Shown: positions 9,033-18,573, counted from the first letter of the stretch. The stretch: DNA of 64,000 nt from Candidatus Helarchaeota archaeon (GCA_013375455.1 JABXJT010000016.1:16856-80855), one strand, 5' to 3'. Made by a program: numbers and translations. Notes: generated by a model not told the origin, from the sequence alone.

Positions 9033-9758
9033 CTATTCTATTTGGCTTAGGGACTTAAAGTGCCGAATAAGTTTTAAAACTTCCCAGATTTTAACTTGGT
9101 CCCCCTGTGTCAATAAATTACGTAAAAACCCGGCGAAATCTCCTCGCTCAACGTATTTTCGAAACTCCTCTACCTCCCAAATAATATTTTTCATTTCAGT
9201 ATTTGGAGAGGAGGAAGCCCACGTGCTTTTTGGAACCGGACGCATTTCTTCCTGCGGAGCTGCGAATGGAACTTGGTCGATTTGTTGTTGGGGTTGCTGA
9301 TAAGCTTGGGGTTGTTGGTAAGCTGGCATTGTGGGTGTAGTTGGAGGGCTAGGCATAGCCGGGGCGGCTGCCTCTGAAGGTGCCCCACCGGTAATTTGCG
9401 CAAGGGCACGCGCGACATCCATGTAAGCTACACCTGCGCCACCATCAGGCGTGACGTAGGCAAGAAGAATTCTATTTCTTTCACTCGAAGCGACAATATG
9501 ACCCTGTCCCAGAATGTTTGTAGAGACTAATCGCTCTGGAGTGCATTGTAACGTGGAATATTTAATACCTTGGACAACTACCGAGGTGGATTGCTGTCGC
9601 CAAGAGTTTAAAACCCCTATAATGTCAGAAGAAATATCCCAATTTGAGGTTTGAAAGACTACATTACCTTCTGGGGTGAGAAGGGTGGCTGCTGTTATCG
9701 TAGCGTTACCGGTCATTAAGTCGCGCATGATAAAATCAACGCTTGATGCATCGTCCAT
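9033..9758 (-). CDS. Roadblock- or profilin-like domain protein with Pro/Gln-rich linker
   Basis: The first 125 residues form an alpha/beta domain with a roadblock/longin/profilin-like pattern: a leading helix, a strand (TAATLLTPEGNVVFQT), a helix, and the strand pair GHIVASS...RILLAYVTPDGG ending in a helix (DVARALAQI). A low-complexity linker follows (about 127-165), rich in Pro, Ala and Gln with repeated AYQQPQ. The last 60 residues are helical. In Asgard archaea such folds act as partners of small GTPases or of actin. I cannot decide between roadblock and profilin by eye. ATG start with GAGG about seven bases upstream. Confidence 0.5.
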   Translation of the reverse strand: MDDASSVDFIMRDLMTGNATITAATLLTPEGNVVFQTSNWDISSDIIGVLNSWRQQSTSVVVQGIKYSTLQCTPERLVSTNILGQGHIVASSERNRILLAYVTPDGGAGVAYMDVARALAQITGGAPSEAAAPAMPSPPTTPTMPAYQQPQAYQQPQQQIDQVPFAAPQEEMRPVPKSTWASSSPNTEMKNIIWEVEEFRKYVERGDFAGFLRNLLTQGDQVKIWEVLKLIRHFKSLSQIE

Positions 9759-9905
9759 TTTTTTTCCTCAATTTTTTGGAAATTCCTTTGAATAAAAATA
9801 TCAATAATGACTTAAATTTGTTATCATTAAAGAATTGTGGGGGGAAAAAGATGATTAAAATAAAGTCAGGAAAAACGATGGGTAATTTGGGGAAGCATAT
9901 CAAAT

Positions 9906-10169
9906 TCATTTAATCATATTTTTGAACAATTCCCTTCCAGTTCGTGTCAATTCTATCCGATTCTTACTTTTTGTTATGCGCGAGGTATGAATTATTCCAG
10001 GTACTTCCAGTTGCATCAGGGTCTGGGATAATTTTGACTGAGAGAGGTCACTGTAATCCTTCTGTAATAGCCGAAGTAATTCAGAGTCTAATATAACGCC
10101 TTTATTCCGAACCAATGCATATAAGATTAAATTTTTTAGTGGTGTAGGATTCCAAACCGTGCCTTTCAT
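9906..10169 (-). CDS. Small winged-helix protein
   Basis: An 87-residue protein with the layout of a single winged-helix domain: N-terminal helix (LKNLILYALVRN), a second helix (DSELLRLLQKDY), a recognition-helix candidate (SQSKLSQTLMQLEVPG), and a beta wing (IIHTSRITKSKNRIELTRTG) before a final helix. This is the size of archaeal DNA-binding regulators, though winged helices also occur in Asgard ESCRT-II-like proteins. The gene lies between CDC48 and the roadblock-like gene on the same strand. Target and ligand cannot be inferred. Confidence 0.65.
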   Translation of the reverse strand: MKGTVWNPTPLKNLILYALVRNKGVILDSELLRLLQKDYSDLSQSKLSQTLMQLEVPGIIHTSRITKSKNRIELTRTGRELFKNMIK

Positions 10170-10331
10170 GAATTAACTAACTCCGAGATGTAGAAAATCG
10201 TTAAAAGTAAACAAAATTCTAAGAAATTTTGCTAAAATTTCTGCGATAAAAGTCAAAAAAAATAATTGAGCTTATACTTAAAAATTTGTCCATCAATTTT
10301 GAGGGGGGGATGAGATCCCCTCATTGGCTTC

Positions 10332-12578
10332 TTATCCGTAATGAGGTGATTCAATCATGGGCTTCTTCAATTTTTCCATGTGTTGTTTGTAAGCAACCTT
10401 AACTTCAGGGGGGACAGAGGGATGAATGCGCTTCAATGCTTCTTCAAAATGACGACGATAGACTTTTTTAGCCTTACGATCTTCTCTGAGAGCGAGAAGG
10501 GCAGCTTCATTACAAGCGCCTTCGATGTCGCTTCCTGCGAAATTTTTAGTTATTCTTGCAAAGTAATCTATCTCCACATCTTCAGCAAGTGGCATATCAT
10601 GCGTGTAAATTTCGAAAATCATTCGTCGGCTCTCTAAATCGGGTGCACCGACATAAATAATTCGATCAAATCGCCCGACTCGGAGAAGAGCGCGATCGAT
10701 GATATCAGGACGGTTAGTAGCGGCAATTACCACGACATCACGTAGGGCTTCGAGCCCATCCATTTCGGTTAGGAGTTGGCTTATTACCCGCGTTGTTACA
10801 TTTGAATCATGTGTCATGCCACGCATGGGCGCGATGGCATCTATTTCATCAAAAAATACGATTGCCGGTGCAGCAGTTCTTGCTTTTCGAAAGACTTCAC
10901 GAATGGCTTTTTCGGATTCCCCGACCCATTTGGAAAGCACTTCTGGGCCTTTAATTGAGATGAAATTAGCTTCACTCTCGGTAGCTATGGCGCGAGCTAA
11001 CAAGGTTTTTCCACATCCTGGTGGTCCTACTAAAAGCACGCCTTTTGGTGGAGTAATGGCTAACCTTTTAAAGCTTTTGGGATCTTTCAGGGGCCATTCT
11101 ACCGCTTCTCGCAGTTCTTGTTTGACATTTTCTAGACCACCTACATCTGACCAGTGAACATTGGGAATTTCAATTAATACTTCACGTATCGCGGATGGAT
11201 GAATTTCCTTTAATGCAGAGATGAAATCAGCCATGCGCACTTCGATTTGGTCGAGTACCTCGGGTGGAATTTCCTCTTCTTCAATATTTATTTTTGGAAG
11301 ATATCTTCGTAGTGCCTTCATTGCGGCTTCTCGACAAAGTGCAGCTACATCAGCTCCAACATAGCCGTGAGTAACTTCCGAGAGACTTCCGAGTTGAACA
11401 TTATCCGTTAAAGGCATCCCTCGAGTATGAATTTGCAGGATCTCTTTACGTCCATTTTTATCAGGGACCCCAATTTCAATTTCGCGATCAAAGCGTCCAG
11501 GCCGTCGTAGTGCTGGATCAAGAGCATTTGGTCTATTCGTTGCTCCTATTATAACTACTCTTCCACGGCCCTTTAATCCATCCATTAGAGCCAGGAGTTG
11601 GGCAACAACTCGCCGTTCGACTTCACCCGTCACTTCTTCACGTTTTGGTGCAATCGCGTCCAATTCATCAATAAAAACGATGCTGGGTGCGTGTTTCTCA
11701 GCATCATCAAAGATGGTTCGAAGTCTTTTTTCTGATTCACCATAAAATTTGCTCATAACTTCGGGTCCATTTAAAGGTTTAAAGAATGCATCAGATTCGT
11801 TCGCGACAGCTTTTACGAGGAGCGTCTTCCCACATCCTGGAGGACCGCGTAATAATACTCCTTTTGGAGGATCAATTCCTAATTTCTTAAATAATTCCGG
11901 ATGTTTTAATGGGAGCTCAACCATCTCGCGGATCCGTTGAATTTCAGACTTTAAACCCCCAATATCTTCGTAGGTAATAACGGGAATGCCGCCTGGTATC
12001 TCTTCCTTAGGATGCTCACTTACTTTTAAAATGGTTTGCTGTTTTACAACAACAATGCCTCGAGGCTTTGTTGAAATAATTTGAAATGGCACTTCACGAG
12101 CGATTCCAATCGGTATGTAAATGACATCTCCTTGAGTGAGAGGGTAGTTAAGGAGCTTTCGTTTTATGAAACTTTCAACATAGGGATCGCCCGATGTAAT
12201 GCGTACATTTGTAGGTGCAAGAAGGATTTCGCGTGCCATTTTTTCACGGGCTTTCTGAATACGGACTCGTTCCCCAATCGAAACGCCTGCATTCTTGCGA
12301 AGACGTCCATCCATGCGGATAGTGCCTAAATGCAGATCTTCACTATATGCCGGCCAGACGATTGCTGCGGTGACTCTATTTTTCCCCTTGATTTTAACAA
12401 TGTCTCCAGTTCGAATATTCAATTTTTTAAAGGTTCCGGAATCTAAACGAATAATGGATCGTCCAACGTCGCGTTGTTTGGCTTCAGCCACCTTTACTTC
12501 TACTTCAATACCTGGTTCCTCATCTTCCAAATCTATCAAATCCCATTGAAGTACTTCACAGCAATAATAAAAAGTCAA
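10332..12578 (-). CDS. cdc48: CDC48/VAT-family AAA ATPase
   Basis: Archaeal homologue of CDC48/p97 (VAT), a hexameric unfoldase acting on proteasome or membrane substrates. The N-domain double-psi barrel is seen in [18 protein letters not shown]. Two AAA modules follow: D1 with Walker [11 protein letters not shown] (about residue 246) and Walker [13 protein letters not shown], and D2 with Walker [14 protein letters not shown] (about 521) and Walker [13 protein letters not shown]. Second-region-of-homology motifs [19 protein letters not shown] and [13 protein letters not shown] are present. At 748 residues the length is typical. The start is uncertain: the frame opens at a TTG at 12578, and the residues before the N-domain are unusual, so a start some 14 codons later is possible. 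Confidence 0.96.
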   Translation of the reverse strand: MTFYYCCEVLQWDLIDLEDEEPGIEVEVKVAEAKQRDVGRSIIRLDSGTFKKLNIRTGDIVKIKGKNRVTAAIVWPAYSEDLHLGTIRMDGRLRKNAGVSIGERVRIQKAREKMAREILLAPTNVRITSGDPYVESFIKRKLLNYPLTQGDVIYIPIGIAREVPFQIISTKPRGIVVVKQQTILKVSEHPKEEIPGGIPVITYEDIGGLKSEIQRIREMVELPLKHPELFKKLGIDPPKGVLLRGPPGCGKTLLVKAVANESDAFFKPLNGPEVMSKFYGESEKRLRTIFDDAEKHAPSIVFIDELDAIAPKREEVTGEVERRVVAQLLALMDGLKGRGRVVIIGATNRPNALDPALRRPGRFDREIEIGVPDKNGRKEILQIHTRGMPLTDNVQLGSLSEVTHGYVGADVAALCREAAMKALRRYLPKINIEEEEIPPEVLDQIEVRMADFISALKEIHPSAIREVLIEIPNVHWSDVGGLENVKQELREAVEWPLKDPKSFKRLAITPPKGVLLVGPPGCGKTLLARAIATESEANFISIKGPEVLSKWVGESEKAIREVFRKARTAAPAIVFFDEIDAIAPMRGMTHDSNVTTRVISQLLTEMDGLEALRDVVVIAATNRPDIIDRALLRVGRFDRIIYVGAPDLESRRMIFEIYTHDMPLAEDVEIDYFARITKNFAGSDIEGACNEAALLALREDRKAKKVYRRHFEEALKRIHPSVPPEVKVAYKQHMEKLKKPMIESPHYG

Positions 12579-12642
12579 CCACTTTTTTAGAGGTTTTTGA
12601 AAATGATTTAAAGAAATAATTCTTCAGAAGGAGAGGAGAGAG

Positions 12643-12975
12643 TCACTCTCTATCGAGCCAGAAAAATTTTTTAGGATACATTGGTCGCGTTATGCGCAAT
12701 TCTTTAATGATTTGGCGGAATGCATGGGCGATCAAAGTATTATCTTGCTGGTCTTTATATTTGTTAATGAAAAATTCAAGAATTTTGATGATATTTTCAA
12801 TATTACCCCCCGTATCGCAGATTACGACGCTTATGACTTCCCGATCCCTATCCAGATGGACTTCCAAGTCATATTTTTCCGGAGGGCGTAACATAATATC
12901 TTGAAATATTTCGGTAACATCAATACCCTCTCGTAAGATAATGTGTGCCATTGTCCCTCTCATGACAAATTTCAT
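12643..12975 (-). CDS. Hypothetical protein, 110 aa
   Basis: A short soluble protein upstream of CDC48 on the same strand with a 64-nt gap, so it may be part of the same transcript. No family is recognised. The N-terminal half is a beta-rich segment (AHIILREGIDVTEIF), the middle has a strand ending in VVICDTGGN, and the rest is helical. There are no cysteine pairs or nucleotide-binding motifs. The ATG at 12975 is the natural start; two further Met codons within the first nine residues are alternatives. Confidence 0.55.
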   Translation of the reverse strand: MKFVMRGTMAHIILREGIDVTEIFQDIMLRPPEKYDLEVHLDRDREVISVVICDTGGNIENIIKILEFFINKYKDQQDNTLIAHAFRQIIKELRITRPMYPKKFFWLDRE

Positions 12976-13141
12976 GTTCTTTACCCATTATCATTTCTTC
13001 AATTTTTCTTCATTAACATTTAGAAAACCGCGCTATTTAGGTTTTCGTTTTTTTGTCACCCTCAACAATAAGATAAATTTTGGTGTATCTTCATTGAAAG
13101 TAATAGTAAAACATAATTAGAAATTATGGGATTGAAGCTGA

Positions 13142-14362
13142 TTGACTAAAGAAATCCGGACCGACGTAGCCTGCATTGGAGGAGGACCTGCCTCCGCGTT
13201 TGCCGCGATGGAAATTTTAAAATCAGGAAAATTTTCCGTGGAAATTTTTGAGGAACATGAAGAAATAGGGGTGCCCGTAAATTGTGCAGGCTTAATAAGC
13301 GTGAGCGGGTTCAAAAAATTAAAAATTAAGGTGCCAAAAGACAGCATTCAACATAAAGTGAAAGGCTCAATTTTTTATTCGCCAGCGGGACACCGGTTTG
13401 AGGTAAGTAGGAAAAAAGTTCAAGCTTACGTTATTGATAGAGCGAAGTTCGACAAATTTTTGATCTCTAAGGTTGAGGAAATGGATGGAAAAGTTCATCT
13501 AGATGCAAAAGTAACTTCGATACTCAAAAAAGATAAGCAAGCCATTGGTTTAATGGTGAATGAACATAATAATCAGGTAAAAGTGAAATCCAAGATTATA
13601 ATAGATGGTGAAGGGGTGAGAACAAAATTTATACAGGAAATGAGGTTAAAGCCCACGTACCGGGGTTCTTTGGTGCCTGTATTACAGTATGATTTAAAAA
13701 ATGTAGATGTAAATGAGGAATTCGTTCAAATTTATCTAGGAAGGAGGATTGCACCTGGATTTTTTGGGTACATAATTCCTATTTCGGATAATGAGGCCAG
13801 GGTCGCTGTCGGAAGTAAATTTGGTAAACCTGCGGATTATTTAAGATATTTTATTTTTAAACACCCCATCGCCTCATCTAAATTGAAAAATGGGACTATA
13901 TACAAGAAGGGGGGAGGATTTGTTCATCTGGGAGGACCCATTAAAAAGACCTATGCAGCAGGTTTTATGGGCGTGGGAGATTCGGTAGGGCAAGTTAAAG
14001 CCACAACGGGGGGTGGAGTTGTATTTGGGGGTTTGTGCGCTAAAGTTGCAGGGAAAATCGCCTTAGAAGCAATCGAGAGAGATGAATTTTCCGAAAAAAG
14101 TCTGAAAAAATATCAAACAGAATGGCAAAAATTATATTTAAGAGAATTAAGACTCATGAGACTACTTAGATCCATCTTAGATTCCGTGCCAGACAAATTT
14201 CTTGATGCAGTGTTTTTATCGATTTCTAGACAAGGAATCCCAGAATTAATTGAAGAGATCGGCGATATGGACATGCAAGGAGCATTAATTAAAAGGGTAT
14301 TATTAAGTCCAAGAATTTTAAATATTGGACTATCAGTCCTATCTGGGATTTTTCTGCATTAA
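13142..14362 (+). CDS. Geranylgeranyl reductase family FAD-dependent oxidoreductase
   Basis: The N-terminus is a Rossmann FAD-binding fold (CIGGGPASAFAAMEIL), followed by the family's NCAGLISVSGFKKL segment and a second FAD contact, GVGDSVGQVKATTGGG. This matches archaeal geranylgeranyl reductases, which saturate the isoprenoid chains of membrane lipids using FAD. The protein of 406 residues is full length. The open frame starts at a TTG at 13142; a nearby ATG at 13126 is in another frame. It is the first gene of a rightward group containing the zinc-ribbon protein and aEF-1-beta. Paralogues with other substrates exist, so the exact reaction is an inference. Confidence 0.85.
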   Translation: MTKEIRTDVACIGGGPASAFAAMEILKSGKFSVEIFEEHEEIGVPVNCAGLISVSGFKKLKIKVPKDSIQHKVKGSIFYSPAGHRFEVSRKKVQAYVIDRAKFDKFLISKVEEMDGKVHLDAKVTSILKKDKQAIGLMVNEHNNQVKVKSKIIIDGEGVRTKFIQEMRLKPTYRGSLVPVLQYDLKNVDVNEEFVQIYLGRRIAPGFFGYIIPISDNEARVAVGSKFGKPADYLRYFIFKHPIASSKLKNGTIYKKGGGFVHLGGPIKKTYAAGFMGVGDSVGQVKATTGGGVVFGGLCAKVAGKIALEAIERDEFSEKSLKKYQTEWQKLYLRELRLMRLLRSILDSVPDKFLDAVFLSISRQGIPELIEEIGDMDMQGALIKRVLLSPRILNIGLSVLSGIFLH

Positions 14363-14475
14363 AATTTCAAAGCCGAATGGAAAATTTTAAAATAACGTCA
14401 AGTATTAAGTGATCAAAATCTGAAAAATAATGCGAGAAATTATCCAGAGGTCAAATTTTCTAGAGGTCAAAAATT

Positions 14476-14649
14476 TTGTCAATTGAAACGCCCGTCTGTG
14501 CAAGTTGCGGAAGAATCATGGTTCCAAGAGAATTTGCTGTACGATTTTCTTGTCCTAACTGTAGCAATACAACGATCTGGCGCTGTGAACGATGTCGACA
14601 GTTTTCACGCCCCTATAAGTGTTCTAAATGCGATTTCGAAGGTCCGTGA
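14476..14649 (+). CDS. Small zinc-ribbon RNA-binding protein (HVO_2753-like)
   Basis: A 57-residue protein below usual ORF cut-offs. It has four CxxC-type knuckles: CASC, CPNC, CERC and CSKC, giving two zinc ribbons, and basic residues in between. This is the archaeal zinc-finger protein that commonly sits directly upstream of aEF-1-beta, as here (27 nt gap). The TTG start at 14476 is supported by AGAGGTC about eight bases upstream. The pairing with an elongation factor suggests a role near the ribosome or RNA; in haloarchaea the family has been linked to regulation of cell surface and growth, which cannot be shown here. Confidence 0.82.
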   Translation: MSIETPVCASCGRIMVPREFAVRFSCPNCSNTTIWRCERCRQFSRPYKCSKCDFEGP

Positions 14650-14676
14650 TGCTAAAAAATAAAAGGAGGAAAAACG

Positions 14677-14943
14677 ATGGCAGATGTAGTTGTTCAACTG
14701 AAAGTTCTCCCTGTGGGGATAGAAGTTGATTTAAATAGGTTGCAAGATCAAATAAAAGATGTTCTTCCAGGAAATGCTAGAGTTTATAAAATAATAGAAG
14801 AACCAATCGCTTATGGACTCAAATGTCTCAAGGTGACAGTTATAATCCCTGATGCAGAAGGTGGAACAGACCCTGTAGAGAAAGCAATTTCATCAATCAA
14901 CGAAGTTAGCCGTGTTGAAGTAGAACTCGTATCGCGGATGTAA
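14677..14943 (+). CDS. ef1B: Elongation factor 1-beta (guanine exchange factor for aEF-1-alpha)
   Basis: An 88-residue protein with the full archaeal aEF-1-beta length. It has the ferredoxin-like pattern: VVVQLKVLPVGIEVDL, the loop IEEPIAYGLKCLKV and the C-terminal strand VEVELVSRM. It recharges aEF-1-alpha with GTP during translation. A strong ribosome binding site, AGGAGG, lies six to eight bases before the ATG. It follows the zinc-ribbon gene, with which it is almost certainly co-transcribed. RFC large ends 15 bases beyond the stop on the opposite strand. Confidence 0.96.
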   Translation: MADVVVQLKVLPVGIEVDLNRLQDQIKDVLPGNARVYKIIEEPIAYGLKCLKVTVIIPDAEGGTDPVEKAISSINEVSRVEVELVSRM

Positions 14944-14957
14944 GGTTTAGTAATTTT

Positions 14958-16220
14958 TTATTTCCAGAAGCTTTTAATGAACTGGTCTTCTTTTTTATCA
15001 AAATTAAAATAAGCACCAATTCTTTTTGCCATTTCAGGATTATGTTGGTATATCATGCTAAGAAAGGGTAAATATTCAGCAACTGCTTTAGAGATGCCGA
15101 TTTGAAGCTTATTTCTTATTTTGGCACCAATCGATGCCATATCACCTCGTCTGAGTTTGCTTAGATTTTGAAAGAAAAATCGGGGAAAGATAGAATAATA
15201 ATTCACAAAATGATAGGGAGATTTTGTTCGTGCTAGAGAAACACCTGCAGATAATTCTAATGAAAAATATGGAAAAAGTTTCCAAATACTTTTTTCAGCT
15301 TTACGTTGGATGCGTCCCCAAATAATATCAGCATTCGATAAAGCTCGATAAGCAGCGGCAATCTCTTCAGGTTCGTGCATGTGTTCTGGAATTAGTTCAT
15401 TGATTCGTTGCATGAGTAAGCCAAAGTCACGGGTGCTTAAATCAACTTGCCAGAGAATTTTTTGAATTGTTCGAACATTTTGTTCTTTGAAAATGACTCT
15501 AAGTGCCTCAAACAACGTTTTTTCTTCATCGCGGATTTGATGGAGATTCTCTAGGTCGTCTATTGAAAGAGAACTCTTACCTTCCGCCACGCTCTGTAAA
15601 TCATTTATGGCAGCTCTCAAGTCGCCCTTTGCATTTTCACTTATTTGCATCAATACTCTGTCATCATGCTCGATATTCTCCTGTTTGCAGATTTTTTTCA
15701 AGGTTTTTGAAATCGTATTTTTCTGAATTGATTTAAATTTAACTTGCTGAACGTTCCGTTTCAATGTGGAAAATTTTTGGTCAGAAAGATCGTTTGCAGT
15801 TAATATAATAGGATTTCGTGTATCTTTAATTATTTTAATAAGTGCTCCAATACCGCCACGATCTTGCATCCCGCTTATTCCATCGACTTCGTCTACTAAA
15901 ATTATAGTCCCTAAATTACCTTTAATGGATTTTTTCATTGCAGCAGTTCCGACAATACGTTTTATTTTTGCTTGATTCCTAACATCGCTTGCATTTATTT
16001 CAAATAGATCAAAATTATATTTAGTAGCTAGGACATACACTGCTGCCGTTTTTCCTGTTCCAGGGGGCCCCACAAGAACAATTGCTTTGTCTTTTGAGGT
16101 TTTTCTTCGATAACTAGCAAGAAATTCGTTGATCCTTTTTACAGCAGAAGGATTTCCAACAATCTCTCCTTCCTTTTCAGGGAAATACTTTTGGGTCCAG
16201 ATTTCAGATTGAGTTGCCAT
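14958..16220 (-). CDS. rfcL: Replication factor C large subunit
   Basis: Clamp-loader large subunit. The N-terminal AAA domain has Walker A VGPPGTGKTAAVY and Walker B TIILVDEVDGIS, with the RFC box IWTQKYFP at the start. After the AAA and lid regions comes the RFC-L specific C-terminal collar. The final residues contain a Phe-rich tail (DQFIKSFWK) that could contact the PCNA clamp in the manner of a PIP box. I chose the ATG at 16220, which is preceded by GAGG at a good distance; the frame opens five codons earlier at a TTG. It lies 16 bases after the stop of the RFC small subunit gene, so the pair forms one operon. Confidence 0.94.
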   Translation of the reverse strand: MATQSEIWTQKYFPEKEGEIVGNPSAVKRINEFLASYRRKTSKDKAIVLVGPPGTGKTAAVYVLATKYNFDLFEINASDVRNQAKIKRIVGTAAMKKSIKGNLGTIILVDEVDGISGMQDRGGIGALIKIIKDTRNPIILTANDLSDQKFSTLKRNVQQVKFKSIQKNTISKTLKKICKQENIEHDDRVLMQISENAKGDLRAAINDLQSVAEGKSSLSIDDLENLHQIRDEEKTLFEALRVIFKEQNVRTIQKILWQVDLSTRDFGLLMQRINELIPEHMHEPEEIAAAYRALSNADIIWGRIQRKAEKSIWKLFPYFSLELSAGVSLARTKSPYHFVNYYSIFPRFFFQNLSKLRRGDMASIGAKIRNKLQIGISKAVAEYLPFLSMIYQHNPEMAKRIGAYFNFDKKEDQFIKSFWK

Positions 16221-16236
16221 AAGATCATTCCTCAAA

Positions 16237-17312
16237 TTAATTGAGATTTAATATACCTAATTGAGCTAAAAAGGCGCTTAAATGGATCTCTTCATTTGCT
16301 CCTTGTTGAATCCGCAATTCATATTCTCCAAGTAAATCAAATAAGTGAATCTTCCATTCCTCGGGAATGGGTAATTTTATTATTGCTTGACGCATGTGAT
16401 CAGTTATTTGATTCCCAATTAATCCGTATTTAACGAATAATTCACGAAGTTTGTCTCTAGCCGCAGTGAATTCTTTACTTAAGGCGAGAGCAATCGTTTC
16501 TTTCACTTTAAAATCTATATATTGCTTTGTTACTTTATGAACCGAATCTGCGTCGACTTCTTGCCCTTCATAAACTGAAGATACGGCTTGAAGCAGATTT
16601 ATGCTCCGAATCATATTATTTTGCCCCAAATAGATAATTGATGATAGTGCCGCGTCGTTTATTGCAATTTTTTCTGCCGACACAATATACCGGAGGATAG
16701 CGGCCGCGTTTTCCTTGGATAAGGGATTGAAATGTAAAATAACAAATCTTGATCGAATTGGGTCGATTATTTTGGAAAGATTTTCACATACGAGACAAAA
16801 TCGACAGGTACGCGTGCTTTTCTCCAGAGTTCGACGTAGGGCTTGTTGGATGTTCATAGTTAAATTATCAGCATCTTTGATAATAAGGACGCGGAAAGGG
16901 ACTTCAGATAATGACCGCATCATGGGATAGTTACGAAAGATACTTTTAAATATGTAATTGAGTCCAGGAGTTCCCGAATTCTTGCGCTTATATTCCTGTT
17001 CAGCAAGATCATACCATTTTCGCTTAAATTTCATTAAATAATCTTTCGAATCATTAGCATTGATTTCTTCAACATTCAAATAAAATGATTCCTGAAATAT
17101 GTCATGTAATAAACTTAATATCGTGGAGGTCCTGCCTTTAGGCGAGGAATTTTCAATTACTCTGTACCTGGGGGACCAACCAACAATAAATGGGGTAAAT
17201 TCCTCTTCTTAGTAAAAGCTTTTAATTGTGGTAACTTATCATCCATCCCAATTAGATTCCGCAACGTCATTGGGCGATATTTTTCTGTCCATATTTCACT
17301 CTCTCTAAGCAT
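16237..17312 (-). CDS. rfcS: Replication factor C small subunit, degenerate ATPase site, interrupted by a 26-nt BHB intron
   Basis: Read straight through, the frame from the ATG at 17312 stops after 51 codons inside Walker A (…VGPPGTE, stop). The remainder of the protein, from the segment after Walker A to the C-terminus, continues in a different frame from 17137. Removing bases 17138-17163 joins the two (149 nt + 901 nt) into 349 codons, the normal RFC-S length, giving GPPGTGRTSTIL. The removed bases fold as a canonical bulge-helix-bulge (see separate entry). The protein has the RFC box IWTEKYRP, then Walker B VLIIKDADNLT and SRF in place of the SRC motif (about 179-181). Lys-to-Arg in Walker A and DE-to-KD in Walker B suggest a non-hydrolysing paralogue. 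Sequencing error or pseudogene is the alternative. Confidence 0.85.
17138..17163 (-). other. Predicted BHB (archaeal-type) mRNA intron within rfcS
   Basis: On the minus strand the junctions fold as a hBHBh' motif. The central 4-bp helix is AGGT with GCCT (one T-G wobble). The two 3-nt bulges are ACA and AAA. The intron helix is GAG-T-AATT with AATT-C-CTC and loop GAA. The outer exon helix is CC/GG, extended by GGTCC/GGACC across a small internal loop. Cleavage after the second base of each bulge removes exactly 26 bases, which restores the reading frame with a phase-2 junction in a Thr codon. This is what archaeal tRNA-splicing endonuclease recognises. Confidence 0.8.
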
Positions 17313-17524
17313 CTATTAACACCGCCACTACAATAATTTTTTATAATGGAATAAAATAAAAACAAAACAATGAAGTTTCCATATACTTTAATCAATTAAA
17401 CACTGATAGTCTTTAAAAATTGCGATTATAGATGAACCCGACCTGAAAATTGTTCTCCATCGATTTTCAGAAAGCTTTTCGAGAGTCCGTAGAGAACAAT
17501 TCACATTAGGAGGCAGAACCTGAA

Positions 17525-18523
17525 ATGAGTGAAGCTAGGAAGAACAAGTTTGAGATCGAAGCAGCCTGGATGGGGTTCATAGGTTCTCTTGTTCCTATAT
17601 TCGTCTCATTTATCATGGGAGTATCATATTTATCCATTCTTACCAATTTTCCGGGAACTCGTGAGGAATATAATAATTATTTTGGAGTTGATTTCGGAAT
17701 AGACATTGTAAATTGGTTGACGAAAGCTCTGCCTTTGATTTATTGGAGCATTTTTGCTGTTGGGGTAATAGGACTTGTTTTTTCATTATATCGCACAAAT
17801 ATGGGAATTCGTCTGTCTGGTATTATTCTATTTTTAACTTCAATTATAAGTATTTGTTGCCTTGTTGCTGCTCTCTCGATTCTATCCGCTCAGCAAGGAG
17901 AAATTGAGCGGTATATCGGAAAATATAATGGGGGTAGCGAACAAGATCTTTTTACATACGGCATCCAGATTCCACATTCTCTTTTCTGGCCTGCTGTTGG
18001 CCTTTCTTGTCTCTGGTTGATTGGGTCATTCCTGATGTTAAGTGCAGCACCGATGAATGAAGCGAAATATCGCACCCGTCGAATGAAAATTCTTGCCAAA
18101 GCTGATACTGCGGAGCGAGCTGGAAGACCAAGGGAGGCTATAGACTTATATTTCTACGCAGGCAATATTTCAATGAAACTTCGAGAAGAAGATAAAGCCT
18201 CCGAATATTATGCGAAATCTCGAGAGATTCGTGAAGTTGCAATTCAGGCCGTGTTAGAAGCAGAAGAGAAGCGAAAGCGTGAGGAATTGGCAGCTCGTAG
18301 GGGAAGGTTAGAGGAGCAGCGGCGGGAGATTCTAATGCGTGCAGATGATGCTGAAGAGAAAGAAGATTGGGCACGTGCAGCAGTTATATATAAAGAAGCT
18401 GCATCCTTATCCGTAGATTTAGGTGAAAAGAAACTAGCAGCGCAATTCACTGCAAAATCTAAAGAACTCCAGAAGAGAGCAAAGAAAGCTCGGAAGGAGA
18501 GAAAAGAGCCCCCTCCAGAATAA
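17525..18523 (+). CDS. Four-helix membrane protein with cytoplasmic TPR-like coiled-coil tail
   Basis: The N-terminal 180 residues contain four hydrophobic segments (about 17-38, 70-92, 98-120 and 148-170). The remainder is soluble, highly charged and helical, with two TPR-like hairpins: ILAKADTAERAGRPREAIDL and the later ILMRADDAEEKEDWARAAVI, joined by a Glu/Arg-rich coiled coil. This pattern of membrane anchor plus TPR-like tail suggests a scaffold that assembles other proteins at the membrane. No catalytic motif is seen and no family name is certain. The start ATG follows AGGAGG, a strong ribosome binding site. It is transcribed alone, divergent from the RFC operon. Confidence 0.7.
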   Translation: MSEARKNKFEIEAAWMGFIGSLVPIFVSFIMGVSYLSILTNFPGTREEYNNYFGVDFGIDIVNWLTKALPLIYWSIFAVGVIGLVFSLYRTNMGIRLSGIILFLTSIISICCLVAALSILSAQQGEIERYIGKYNGGSEQDLFTYGIQIPHSLFWPAVGLSCLWLIGSFLMLSAAPMNEAKYRTRRMKILAKADTAERAGRPREAIDLYFYAGNISMKLREEDKASEYYAKSREIREVAIQAVLEAEEKRKREELAARRGRLEEQRREILMRADDAEEKEDWARAAVIYKEAASLSVDLGEKKLAAQFTAKSKELQKRAKKARKERKEPPPE

Positions 18524-18573
18524 TTTCTATATTCTAATTTTTTTGGTATTTTTTTAAATGTTCAATTTAAATA

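Noticed and set aside
10380..12549. Several forward-strand frames of 60-150 residues over the CDC48 gene
   Set aside because: They are antisense shadows of a highly conserved AAA ATPase and have no recognisable domain.
17080..17312. Intein or simple frameshift as explanation for the broken rfcS gene
   Set aside because: RFC inteins often sit at the P-loop, but they are hundreds of codons long and in frame; the interruption here is only 26 bases. A single-base indel cannot restore the frame because 26 extra bases of non-homologous sequence are present. The clean BHB fold explains it better, though assembly error cannot be excluded.
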